A stretch of 5,470 nucleotides of DNA from the NCBI GenBank assembly GCA_025453735.1, contig JALOPY010000210.1, forward strand, positions 1 to 5,470, given 5' to 3'. The translations under genes were made by a program, and so were the position numbers. Position 1 is the stretch's first letter; each line of letters begins with the position of its first letter. Of the stretch, positions 1-5,470 are shown piece after piece. The DNA is from a bacterium (GTDB lineage: Bacteria; Zhuqueibacterota; Zhuqueibacteria; Thermofontimicrobiales; Thermofontimicrobiaceae). The notes beneath the pieces are model-generated. The model was not told the origin of the DNA and made no database searches. It was given only the letters and a program-made list of their open reading frames with translations.

Positions 1-1
1 T

Positions 2-67
2 CCGTTTGAACTTTCTCAACAACTGGCTCGTAAAATCAACGCCATTATCAAACAAGTCAATAGCTGA
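2..67 (+). CDS. C-terminal end of an unidentified protein (partial, 5' end outside window)
   Basis: The reading frame beginning at base 2 is open from the left edge to a TGA at 65-67. It encodes 21 residues, starting PFELSQQLARKINAI and ending in QVNS. The composition is protein-like and amphipathic (alternating hydrophobic and K/R/Q/N residues), and its base composition is less A-rich than the DNA just after the stop. This fits the tail of a real gene entering from the left. I do not recognise the family; 21 residues are too few to assign a function. Before the IS inserted, this gene would have ended about 240 bases upstream of the cytochrome gene on the same strand, so it could have been an upstream neighbour. 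A chance open frame remains possible. Confidence 0.35.
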   Translation, partial: PFELSQQLARKINAIIKQVNS

Positions 68-105
68 CTGAAACAATTATTCCTGGCGCGATTGCTATTT
101 ACAAT

Positions 106-145
106 AAGAAAAATGAAAAAAAAACCAAAAAAGAAAGAAGAAAAA
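106..145. other. A-rich tract in intergenic DNA
   Basis: Thirty-two of these 40 bases are A on the plus strand, in several runs of four to nine A. No gene is supported across 68-248: one frame stays open from 64 to 237 but has no usual start codon and its product is mostly lysine and threonine, as expected of A-rich DNA. Phased A-tracts often bend DNA and sometimes act as UP-like elements or nucleoid-protein sites. Which of these applies here, if any, cannot be told from sequence. Confidence 0.5.
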
Positions 146-223
146 CTACTACTAAAGTAACCTTTTATTTTGAGGCAACACGGAACCTTAAAGATTTCGG
201 AACGATTCCCAAAAAATTTTCAC

Positions 224-252
224 TTGATTTATTTTGATTTAATTTATATATT
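224..252 (+). promoter_or_regulatory. candidate sigma70-like promoter, originally for the cytochrome gene
   Basis: TTGATT at 224-229 and TATATT at 247-252 are separated by exactly 17 bases. They match the -35 and -10 consensus at 4/6 and 5/6 positions. If the IS and one copy of its target duplication are removed, this promoter lies directly upstream of the cytochrome start codon and would give a leader of roughly 40-50 bases. The -10 overlaps the left target duplication (249-257), so the IS entered almost at the expected transcription start. The octamer TTGATTTA also occurs twice in phase, at 224-231 and 234-241. A/T-rich DNA produces such matches by chance, and some phyla use a different promoter consensus, so this is only a candidate. 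Confidence 0.3.
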
Positions 253-257
253 CATCT
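249..257. repeat. left target-site duplication of the IS element
   Basis: The nonamer TATTCATCT immediately precedes the left inverted repeat and is repeated exactly at 1650-1658 just after the right inverted repeat. Flanking bases differ beyond these nine, so the duplication is exactly 9 bp, within the range usual for IS4-family elements. Its perfection suggests a fairly recent insertion. Confidence 0.9.
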
Positions 258-274
258 CACTGCTGTCCAAAATA
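258..274 (+). repeat. left terminal inverted repeat of the IS
   Basis: CACTGCTGTCCAAAATA matches the reverse complement of 1633-1649 at 15 of 17 positions; the mismatches are at positions 5 and 6. With a 4-base gap, similarity continues inward through TTTGAAAAA (275-283). The tip abuts the target duplication directly. Confidence 0.9.
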
Positions 275-316
275 TTTGAAAAATTTGAAAGTCACAACTA
301 AAAAACAGTTAGTTAA

Positions 317-339
317 CTACGGTCAATTTCAATTTTTAA
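317..339 (+). repeat. subterminal direct repeat of the IS, copy 1
   Basis: This 23-base segment matches 1547-1569 in the same orientation at 20 of 23 positions; the core AATTTCAAT and the TTTAA end are identical. It lies between the left inverted repeat and the transposase stop codon, while the other copy lies just upstream of the transposase start. Subterminal repeats can be transposase-binding or regulatory sites; that role is inferred, not shown. Confidence 0.6.
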
Positions 340-356
340 TTTCAGGTTCTCATTTT

Positions 357-366
357 TGCTGTCCAA
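357..366 (+). repeat. internal copy of the left inverted-repeat decamer
   Basis: TGCTGTCCAA here repeats the decamer at 261-270 in the left terminal repeat, 96 bases further in and in the same orientation, next to the transposase stop codon. A third exact copy occurs at 557-566 inside the transposase gene. It may be a secondary transposase-binding site or an old end-like sequence. It has no matching target duplication, so it is not the end used in this insertion. Confidence 0.5.
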
Positions 367-370
367 GATT

Positions 371-1534
371 TCAGCAAAGTAAACTCATTTGAACCACCTC
401 TTGCTCAAGAGGTGGACTATAATAGGGATGATCCAGCCAATGCCATAAATCTTTATAGGTCAAAAGATTAAACCGTAACATCGCCACCAGATTCGACAAT
501 GACCAATTTATTTTGGCTTTGGATTGTAAATATTTTAAGATCAAAATAGCAATTAATGCTGTCCAAATTTGGATCATGACAGCATTGGGAGAAGTCCCGA
601 CAAAGGTTTTGATGCGCAGATTTTGCTTCAACGCTTTGAAGAATAATTCAATCTGCCAGCGATCCTTATAAATAGCGGCAATCGTGGTGGCACCAAATTG
701 CATCTGATTGGTTAATAAGACGAGGCTGGCTTGTTTTTCTTCAATCCAAACTTCGACCAGGCGCAACAGATAGGGGCATTTATCTTTCGAATAGAAACCG
801 TTGAGTCGAATCAGTTGATCTTTTAAAATATTTCGGTTTTTAGGAACGGGATTATTTTTGACCACCTGATAGTCAGCATTACTTTTTAATGGGGTAACGA
901 AATGAATTCCGTTACGAGTCCATTGTCCAAACAACTCATAATCAACCAGGCCCCGATCAATTGCGACAATGGTGCCAGCATCAAATGATACCTTTTTTAA
1001 TATTTTGATTTCATGGACACGTCCTTCCGTAATATTAACAAATTGGGGTAAATAACCCGCATGGTCCAATAATAAATGGAGTTTGATCGCACCTTTGGTA
1101 CGGCGATATTTGGCCCAATCAAATACGCTTAAACACATGGCGATGACAGAGGCATCAAAGCTGACCAGTTTATTTTTGAACCGAAATTTATGTTTGCCGC
1201 CGAATTGACTGTGGCAACGGCTTAACAATTGATAAAACAGTTGTTCATACAGTTGCCAGGGACGATGTTCATTGGCATAGGCCAGCGTCGAGCGGCTCGG
1301 CGCTTTAGTCAAACCCAAATGCCGAATTTTACCCAATGCTGTGGCTAAACCACCGCATATTTCTCGCAACGAATGGGCTTGTCCTAATTGACAAAACAGC
1401 ATTGCCACAAACTGATCCCAGCAGGAAAATCCTTTAGTGTGGCAAGCGGACTTGGTTTTTTTTACAAACGATTCAAATTCAAGTCTAGGAAACAACGTTA
1501 ACAATTGACCGAAGATACTACTAAATTTATTCAT
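371..1534 (-). CDS. IS4-family DDE transposase (DUF4372-type N-terminus), 387 aa
   Basis: The enzyme cuts and rejoins the ends of its own IS. The N-terminal region (about 1-70, FSSIFGQLL...FLREICGGL-like layout) resembles the DUF4372 domain often fused to DDE_Tnp_1 domains. Catalytic residues are visible: D127 in FDAS, D193 in AIDRG, and E296 in the signature Y289-R292-E296-K303, which fits the Y-(2)-R-(3)-E-(6)-K motif of IS4 transposases exactly. The length is normal for the family and no frameshift or early stop is seen. The ATG at 1532-1534 is preceded by AGGAGA with an 8-base gap, which decides the start. The stop TGA is at 371-373. It is the only gene in the element and is read away from the cytochrome gene. 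The family assignment is secure; the ISfinder subgroup is not determined. Confidence 0.95.
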   Translation of the reverse strand: MNKFSSIFGQLLTLFPRLEFESFVKKTKSACHTKGFSCWDQFVAMLFCQLGQAHSLREICGGLATALGKIRHLGLTKAPSRSTLAYANEHRPWQLYEQLFYQLLSRCHSQFGGKHKFRFKNKLVSFDASVIAMCLSVFDWAKYRRTKGAIKLHLLLDHAGYLPQFVNITEGRVHEIKILKKVSFDAGTIVAIDRGLVDYELFGQWTRNGIHFVTPLKSNADYQVVKNNPVPKNRNILKDQLIRLNGFYSKDKCPYLLRLVEVWIEEKQASLVLLTNQMQFGATTIAAIYKDRWQIELFFKALKQNLRIKTFVGTSPNAVMIQIWTALIAILILKYLQSKAKINWSLSNLVAMLRFNLLTYKDLWHWLDHPYYSPPLEQEVVQMSLLC

Positions 1535-1542
1535 GAGATAAG

Positions 1543-1548
1543 TCTCCT
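1543..1548 (-). promoter_or_regulatory. ribosome binding site of the transposase
   Basis: Read on the minus strand this is AGGAGA, eight bases before the ATG at 1534. It is a strong Shine-Dalgarno match and supports that start codon over any internal ATG. By contrast the cytochrome gene has only a weak purine stretch (AAGAAAG, 1689-1695) before its ATG. Confidence 0.75.
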
Positions 1549-1569
1549 ATGGTGAATTTCAATCTTTAA
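1547..1569 (+). repeat. subterminal direct repeat of the IS, copy 2
   Basis: This is the partner of 317-339 (20/23 identical, same orientation). It covers the transposase leader immediately upstream of the Shine-Dalgarno sequence, so a protein bound here could affect transposase expression. That effect is inferred from position only. Confidence 0.6.
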
Positions 1570-1575
1570 ATTGTT

Positions 1576-1603
1576 ATACTACGCATAGGAAAACTTGTCT
1601 CAA
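1576..1603 (-). promoter_or_regulatory. candidate promoter of the transposase
   Basis: On the minus strand, TTGAGA (1603-1598) and TAGTAT (1581-1576) are separated by 16 bases, about 40 bases upstream of the transposase ATG. Both hexamers are partial matches to the sigma70 consensus. A second reading uses TATAAC (1578-1573) with a 19-base spacer. It is the best candidate in the right subterminal region but weakly supported. Confidence 0.3.
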
Positions 1604-1632
1604 AAATTACTAAAGTCATTTTTTCAAAATGC

Positions 1633-1649
1633 TATTTTGGACAAGAGTG
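1633..1649 (-). repeat. right terminal inverted repeat of the IS
   Basis: The reverse complement, CACTCTTGTCCAAAATA, matches the left repeat at 15 of 17 positions, and the tip abuts the right target duplication. Read outward on the plus strand it contains TTGGACA (1637-1643), a -35-like sequence pointing at the cytochrome gene. Confidence 0.9.
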
Positions 1650-1658
1650 TATTCATCT
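1650..1658. repeat. right target-site duplication of the IS element
   Basis: TATTCATCT is identical to 249-257. Together the pair defines the insertion point, which in the ancestral sequence lay about 40 bases upstream of the cytochrome start codon. Confidence 0.9.
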
Positions 1659-1698
1659 GAAAATTCAATCCCCAACTTCACCAACAATAAGAAAGCCT

Positions 1699-4488
1699 AT
1701 GATTAAAAAACTTTTCCCAATCAGCCTGCTTCTTTTATTTTTTCTCTTTAAATCTGTCCAGGCTGATGACCAGGTCTGTCTCGATTGCCATTCTGATCCG
1801 ACGTTGACGACGGAAAAAAATGGTAAGACCATTTCGCTGTTCATTAAAGATGAAAATTTTAAAAAGTCGGTGCATAGCGCTAATGGCTGTGTCTCCTGCC
1901 ATGTTGATGTGGATGAGGAAAATCTACCCCATGAGCCGTCACTGCAAAAGGTCGATTGTGGCAATTGTCACGATCAGGAGACCGAGCAGCATAACGAGAG
2001 CTTGCATGGCATCGCTTTCAATAAGGGCGATCCCTACGCCCCGACCTGCGCCACCTGTCATGGCTCGCATTATATTCTGCCAAAGACCAATCCCAAGTCG
2101 AGTTCCTATGTCATGAATATTCCCGCCATGTGCGGTCGCTGCCACAAAGAAGGCAGCGATATGGTGAAGGTGCATGACATTCCCGAAAAAGATGTGATGA
2201 ATAATTATTCGGAATCGATTCATGGCGAGGGACTGTTTGTCCGAGGCTTGATTGGCACGGCGGTCTGCACCAGTTGTCATACGGCGCATTTCACGCTGCC
2301 GCACACGGATGCCCGCTCATCGATTCATCGCAATAACATTGCTGGGATGTGCATGCAATGCCATGCGTTAATCGAGCAGGTGCACACCAAAGTCGTCCGT
2401 GGCGAATTGTGGGAGAAGCGACCCAATGTGATTCCCGCGTGCATCGACTGCCATTCGCCCCACAAAATCAGGCGGGTTTTCTATGTCGATACCATGAACG
2501 ACGAATACTGCATGAGATGTCACTCCCAGCAGAATTTGATCCGCAAGAATGACGATGGTAGCGTTGATTCTCTTTTCGTGAATCTGAAAGATATTCGGAT
2601 GTCGGCTCATGCCAATAATATCGAGTGCATCAAATGCCACGTGAATGTCAGCAATTTGAACGATCCAGTGTGCAAGAATTCGGGACCTGTGGACTGCTCG
2701 ATCTGTCATGCGCAAGCTGTGCTGGATTACCAGGCGAGCACCCATGGCAAATTTCATGCGCAAAACGATCCGAACGCGCCTGACTGTCGGGATTGCCACG
2801 GCACGCATCTGATCAAAACCAAAACCGATTTGACTTCAGGCACGTTTCCGAAAAATATTCCGTTTCTGTGCGGCGGGTGCCATCGGACAGTTGAAAAGGC
2901 TGCCATTCGCATGGCGGTCGGCGATACCACAAAATCAGTGGCGCTGTACACCGAAAGCATTCACGGCAAAGGCTTGTTGCAGAGCGGCTTGTTGGTCTCG
3001 GCGACCTGCACCAATTGCCATACCTCGCATCTGGTGCTGCCTGCCAGCGACCCCCAATCGCATGTGCATCCGAAAAATGTGGGGCAGACCTGCGCCCAGT
3101 GCCATCTCGGGGTTTATGAAGATTTTAAGGAATCCATTCACAGTCCCAAAGTTTCTCGAACCGATAAAAAATTGCCGACCTGCCACGACTGCCACAATGC
3201 GCATCAGGTGGAGCGGATCGATGAGGATTCGTTCCGCCAGCAGATATTGAATGAATGCGGCACCTGCCACGAGTACGAAACCACATCCTATTTTGATACG
3301 CATCATGGCAAGGTCTCGCTGTTGCGGGCAGCAGGGTCGGAGAAAACCGCCAAGTGTTCGGATTGTCATGGCGCACATAACATTTTGCCAGTTACGAATC
3401 CAAAATCAACGCTCAGCCGACAGAATGTGATTGAAACCTGCCAGCAATGTCATCCCAATTCTAACCGACAATTCACTGGCTATCTTTCCCATGCCACGCA
3501 TCATAATAAAAATAAATATCCGTTTCTGTACTACACGTTCTGGGGAATGACAGCACTGCTGGTCGGAACGTTTCTGTTTTTCGGGATTCACACCTTACTC
3601 TGGTTGCCCCGCTCGTTTGTCCATCGTTTCAAATTGCAGAAGCAACTGCGCCGAGAATCGAAAAGCTATTATGTTCGATTCGAGCCAGTCTGGCGCATTC
3701 TTCACGTGACTGTGATCGTTAGCTTTTTTGCGTTGGTAGTGACGGGCATGATCTTAAAATTTGCAGGCACAAAGTGGGCAGTATTTTTTGCCAATCTATT
3801 GGGCGGTTTTGAGAATGCAGGAGTGATCCATCGCATTGGCGCGATCCTCACCTTTTGCTATTTCGGCGTTCATTTCGGATTTGTTTATAAAAAATGGAAG
3901 GCGTCGGGAACATCATTATTCAAATTTATTTTCGACAAAGAGACTGGACTGGCGCCAGGCTGGCACGATGTGAAGGAATTTTTCCAGACCATCCGATGGT
4001 TTTTCACGGGCAAGAATCGACCCAATTATGGTCGCTGGACCTACTGGGAAAAATTCGATTATCTGGCGGTATTCTGGGGCGTTGCCATGATTGGCTTTAC
4101 GGGATTGATTCTGTGGTTTCCTGAGTTTTTCACCAGATTTTTGCCAGGCTATTTTATCAACATCGCCACCATCATTCACAGCGATGAGGCGTTGCTGGCG
4201 ACGGGATTCATTTTCACGTTCCACTTCTTCAACACCCATTTTCGACCCGAGAAATTTCCAATGGATCCAGTGATTTTCACAGGCAAAATTCCTTTGGAAG
4301 AATTCAAACACGATCGACCGCGAGAATATGAGCTGGCAAAAGAGGAAGGCACGTTTCGGAAGAAATTGGAAAAAGCACCGCCGCGCTGGCTCACGATCTG
4401 GTCGCATGTATTCGGCATCGCCTGCCTGATCTTCGGGTATGCGCTGATCGGGATGATCATCTGGGCGATGATTTTTCAGTATAAATAA
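1699..4488 (+). CDS. 19-heme cytochrome c fused to a membrane cytochrome b domain, 929 aa
   Basis: Probable role: passing electrons between the quinone pool and periplasmic or surface acceptors or donors. Residues 1-22 form a signal peptide (KK, then a leucine/phenylalanine-rich core, likely cut after VQA). Nineteen CXXCH sites start at residues 27, 64, 87, 117, 145, 190, 218, 248, 271, 310, 333, 363, 391, 437, 465, 495, 520, 553 and 581. Seven of them (4, 6, 8, 12, 14, 16, 18) read CXXCHxxH, as in doubled-CXXCH cytochromes. SIHG/STHG-type histidines may be distal ligands. About six membrane helices follow (near 611-633, 665-689, 707-731, 787-809, 819-845, 902-926). H669, H711, H725, H827 and H842 are candidate b-heme ligands, resembling formate dehydrogenase gamma/cytochrome b561-type subunits. 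The ATG at 1699 is chosen for the signal peptide; its Shine-Dalgarno is weak. No redox partner gene is in the window. The overall class is certain, the exact physiological reaction unknown. Confidence 0.93.
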   Translation: MIKKLFPISLLLLFFLFKSVQADDQVCLDCHSDPTLTTEKNGKTISLFIKDENFKKSVHSANGCVSCHVDVDEENLPHEPSLQKVDCGNCHDQETEQHNESLHGIAFNKGDPYAPTCATCHGSHYILPKTNPKSSSYVMNIPAMCGRCHKEGSDMVKVHDIPEKDVMNNYSESIHGEGLFVRGLIGTAVCTSCHTAHFTLPHTDARSSIHRNNIAGMCMQCHALIEQVHTKVVRGELWEKRPNVIPACIDCHSPHKIRRVFYVDTMNDEYCMRCHSQQNLIRKNDDGSVDSLFVNLKDIRMSAHANNIECIKCHVNVSNLNDPVCKNSGPVDCSICHAQAVLDYQASTHGKFHAQNDPNAPDCRDCHGTHLIKTKTDLTSGTFPKNIPFLCGGCHRTVEKAAIRMAVGDTTKSVALYTESIHGKGLLQSGLLVSATCTNCHTSHLVLPASDPQSHVHPKNVGQTCAQCHLGVYEDFKESIHSPKVSRTDKKLPTCHDCHNAHQVERIDEDSFRQQILNECGTCHEYETTSYFDTHHGKVSLLRAAGSEKTAKCSDCHGAHNILPVTNPKSTLSRQNVIETCQQCHPNSNRQFTGYLSHATHHNKNKYPFLYYTFWGMTALLVGTFLFFGIHTLLWLPRSFVHRFKLQKQLRRESKSYYVRFEPVWRILHVTVIVSFFALVVTGMILKFAGTKWAVFFANLLGGFENAGVIHRIGAILTFCYFGVHFGFVYKKWKASGTSLFKFIFDKETGLAPGWHDVKEFFQTIRWFFTGKNRPNYGRWTYWEKFDYLAVFWGVAMIGFTGLILWFPEFFTRFLPGYFINIATIIHSDEALLATGFIFTFHFFNTHFRPEKFPMDPVIFTGKIPLEEFKHDRPREYELAKEEGTFRKKLEKAPPRWLTIWSHVFGIACLIFGYALIGMIIWAMIFQYK

Positions 4489-4499
4489 GAATAGCACGC

Positions 4500-4531
4500 G
4501 GATGGCGCGGATTTGATGGATTTTATTGGAT
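4500..4531 (+). repeat. GGAT motif repeated at 9-10 base spacing
   Basis: GGAT begins at 4500, 4509, 4518 and 4528, so four copies fall 9, 9 and 10 bases apart directly after the cytochrome stop codon. The region has no coding potential of its own. The pattern looks like a short degenerate intergenic repeat, possibly one of a dispersed family in this genome; one window cannot establish that. Confidence 0.45.
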
Positions 4532-4551
4532 TGTTCTAGGAAAATTTATTT

Positions 4552-4569
4552 TATTGGCGGGAGCCAATA
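4552..4569. other. small perfect hairpin
   Basis: TATTGGC (4552-4558) and GCCAATA (4563-4569) pair over 7 bases around a GGGA loop. No T-run follows on either strand, so it is not a typical terminator. It could be a stabilising 3' stem, a small operator or chance. Confidence 0.35.
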
Positions 4570-4585
4570 TGTGCTAAAACCTCAC

Positions 4586-4628
4586 ACTGATTCCATCACT
4601 CGGAGAGATGGAATCAGTTTCATTTTTA
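4586..4628 (+). terminator. Rho-independent terminator, shared by the convergent genes
   Basis: A perfect 12-base stem (4586-4597 with 4607-4618) encloses a 9-base loop and is followed by TTTCATTTTT (4619-4628 region). It lies about 100 bases after the cytochrome stop and about 30 bases past the stop of the minus-strand TPR gene. The T-rich tail is better for the plus strand. On the minus strand the stem is followed only by GTGAGGTTTT, so termination there would be weaker. The stem is only moderately GC-rich, but its perfection and position between convergent genes make the call likely. Confidence 0.75.
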
Positions 4629-4648
4629 TCTGAAAGGCGAACAAGCGA

Positions 4649-5470
4649 CTATTCCAAATTAATCGTCGTTAGCAATTCAGAAAATCGCGGATCTGAGCGT
4701 AGTCTATCCAGCTTTGGCTCAACTTTGATCCAGAGCAGCCCGCTGCTTCGTTCTTCAAGAGCTTTATTCAGCCACTCAAAGGCATTATCATTTTCTCCCA
4801 GGCAGGCATAAATATTCGCAATCCAGTAAGGCGAGATGTATCTTTGCTTTGATTGTTCTATCAATTTAGTCATGATTTTTATCGCTTCAGCTTTTTGTCC
4901 GGACAATGCATAGCTGTTTCCGAACAACGCAAGAACATTAGCCTCATCCCCTGAAAGATTCAATGCGATGTTGAACTGCTCGATTGCATGCTCATAGCGC
5001 TCCTGTTGTTCATAGACCCAGCCGAGCTTGACATGTGCCGACATGAAATTTGGATCCATTTCGAGCGTTCGCTGCAATCGCTCCTTAGACAGGTCATACT
5101 TTTGCTCAAAAAAATAAAGCCAGCCAATGTTGGCATTAATGATCAGCGAGAGGGGGTCCAACTCCAGCGCTTTGTTCATCTCCATCATGGCTTCCTGAAA
5201 ACGTCCCATCATGGCAAGCTGCAACGCGTACCAGTGATGAGCAATCGCATAATTGGGCTGCAATTCGATAGCGCGCTGCAATTCCTGCTCAGCGCCAATC
5301 CAGTCCCAATCGTACCGAGCCAGGGCAAATCCCAGCGACGCATGAGCTTCAGCCAGCGTAGAATCGATTGTCAATGCTTGCTCCGCAGCGGCTTTGGCCC
5401 GGGGGATGGCTTCCTTTGGCGGCAAGACATCATAGTCATTGAGCAAGTTATAGCAGTCTGCCAATCCAGC
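4649..5470 (-). CDS. TPR-repeat protein, C-terminal part (N-terminus outside window)
   Basis: The frame stays open to the right edge (273 visible codons, first residues AGLADCYNLL), so the TTG at 5462-5464 is internal rather than a start. About six tetratricopeptide repeats are visible, near residues 39-72, 73-106, 107-140, 141-174, 175-208 and 211-243. They have typical A/G/Y spacing and end in motifs such as IELQP, LELDP and LEMDP. The tail (LDRLRSDPRFSELL) is the usual end of long TPR proteins whose N-terminus is often a Ser/Thr kinase, adenylate cyclase or winged-helix DNA-binding domain. TPRs bind protein partners, so a signalling or regulatory role is likely, but the deciding N-terminal domain is not visible. 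It converges on the cytochrome gene, so the two are not in one operon. The stop TAG is at 4651-4649. Confidence 0.88.
   Translation of the reverse strand, partial: AGLADCYNLLNDYDVLPPKEAIPRAKAAAEQALTIDSTLAEAHASLGFALARYDWDWIGAEQELQRAIELQPNYAIAHHWYALQLAMMGRFQEAMMEMNKALELDPLSLIINANIGWLYFFEQKYDLSKERLQRTLEMDPNFMSAHVKLGWVYEQQERYEHAIEQFNIALNLSGDEANVLALFGNSYALSGQKAEAIKIMTKLIEQSKQRYISPYWIANIYACLGENDNAFEWLNKALEERSSGLLWIKVEPKLDRLRSDPRFSELLTTINLE

Larger units (their letters stand above)
258..1649 (-). mobile_element. complete IS4-family insertion sequence, 1392 bp
   Basis: The element is bounded by terminal inverted repeats at 258-274 and 1633-1649 and by identical 9-bp target duplications. It contains one full-length DDE transposase gene on the minus strand, flanked by about 113-115 bp of non-coding DNA on each side. 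Length, organisation, duplication size and transposase signature all agree with the IS4 family as defined by ISfinder. Nothing is visibly broken, so it may be mobile. Odd features are a 23-bp near-identical direct repeat on both sides of the gene (317-339 and 1547-1569) and a second copy of the inverted-repeat decamer inside the left end. It sits 49 bases upstream of the cytochrome ATG, in the opposite orientation to that gene. Confidence 0.93.

Noticed and set aside
113..160. Short ATG frame encoding 15 mostly lysine residues
   Set aside because: It has no credible Shine-Dalgarno sequence and is low complexity, so there is no support for a real small protein.
64..237. Open frame of 57 codons on the plus strand upstream of the IS
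   Set aside because: It has no ATG, GTG or TTG start and its product is largely lysine and threonine from an A-rich tract; it probably stays open by composition alone.
311..318. AGTTAACT palindrome in the IS left end
   Set aside because: It is only eight bases in A/T-rich DNA, without a partner site or context suggesting an operator.
1939..3378. Several long minus-strand frames (up to 147 aa) opposite the heme domain
   Set aside because: They mirror the repeated CXXCH codons and the bias of the cytochrome gene, have histidine/arginine/alanine-rich products and no separate start signals.
1699..3453. Heme-site array considered as a DNA-level tandem repeat or CRISPR-like array
   Set aside because: The units differ widely at nucleotide level and vary in length; the repetition is protein-level and the reading frame is continuous.
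3916..4497. 193-aa minus-strand frame opposite the membrane domain
   Set aside because: It is antisense to a well-supported domain, has no recognisable family features and no clear ribosome site. It is best read as a shadow.
4608..4811. 67-aa plus-strand frame starting in the terminator stem
   Set aside because: It is serine-rich, begins inside the hairpin and is antisense to the conserved LRSDPRF tail of the TPR protein.

Overview
The window holds one long multiheme cytochrome gene. A complete insertion sequence lies just upstream of it, and a convergent TPR-protein gene that runs off the right edge lies downstream. The large cytochrome, the TPR protein with a 'LRSDPRF' type C-terminus, and the A/T-rich intergenic DNA beside moderately GC coding DNA suggest an anaerobic or facultatively anaerobic environmental bacterium. 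The FCB superphylum or a neighbouring candidate phylum would fit, but no marker gene is present, so this is a weak inference.

Layout. Positions 1-67 carry the last 21 codons of a gene entering from the left, not identified. Positions 68-248 are A/T-rich non-coding DNA, including a 40-base A-rich tract. They end in a plausible sigma70-like promoter whose -10 overlaps the target site of the insertion sequence. Positions 258-1649 are a 1392-bp IS4-family element. It has 17-bp terminal inverted repeats (15/17 matched), a perfect 9-bp target duplication (TATTCATCT on both sides), and an intact 387-aa DDE transposase on the minus strand. The element ends 49 bases before the ATG of the next gene.

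Positions 1699-4488 encode a 929-aa exported, membrane-anchored cytochrome. It has a signal peptide, 19 CXXCH c-heme sites in about 560 periplasmic residues, and a C-terminal domain of about six membrane helices with histidines expected to bind b hemes. The heme domain is built from two-heme units and carries a clear internal duplication: hemes 2-9 and 10-17 lie at a constant offset of 246-249 residues. The likely role is electron exchange between the membrane quinone pool and a periplasmic or outer-surface partner. Neither the partner nor the direction of flow can be read from this window.

Positions 4489-4648 are an intergenic region with a GGAT-phased motif, a short hairpin and a strong terminator-like hairpin between the convergent genes. 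Positions 4649-5470 (minus strand) encode the C-terminal part of a TPR protein whose N-terminus lies outside the window.

The most notable points are the 19-heme c/b fusion with its regular internal architecture, and the recent-looking IS insertion between the cytochrome gene and its probable promoter.
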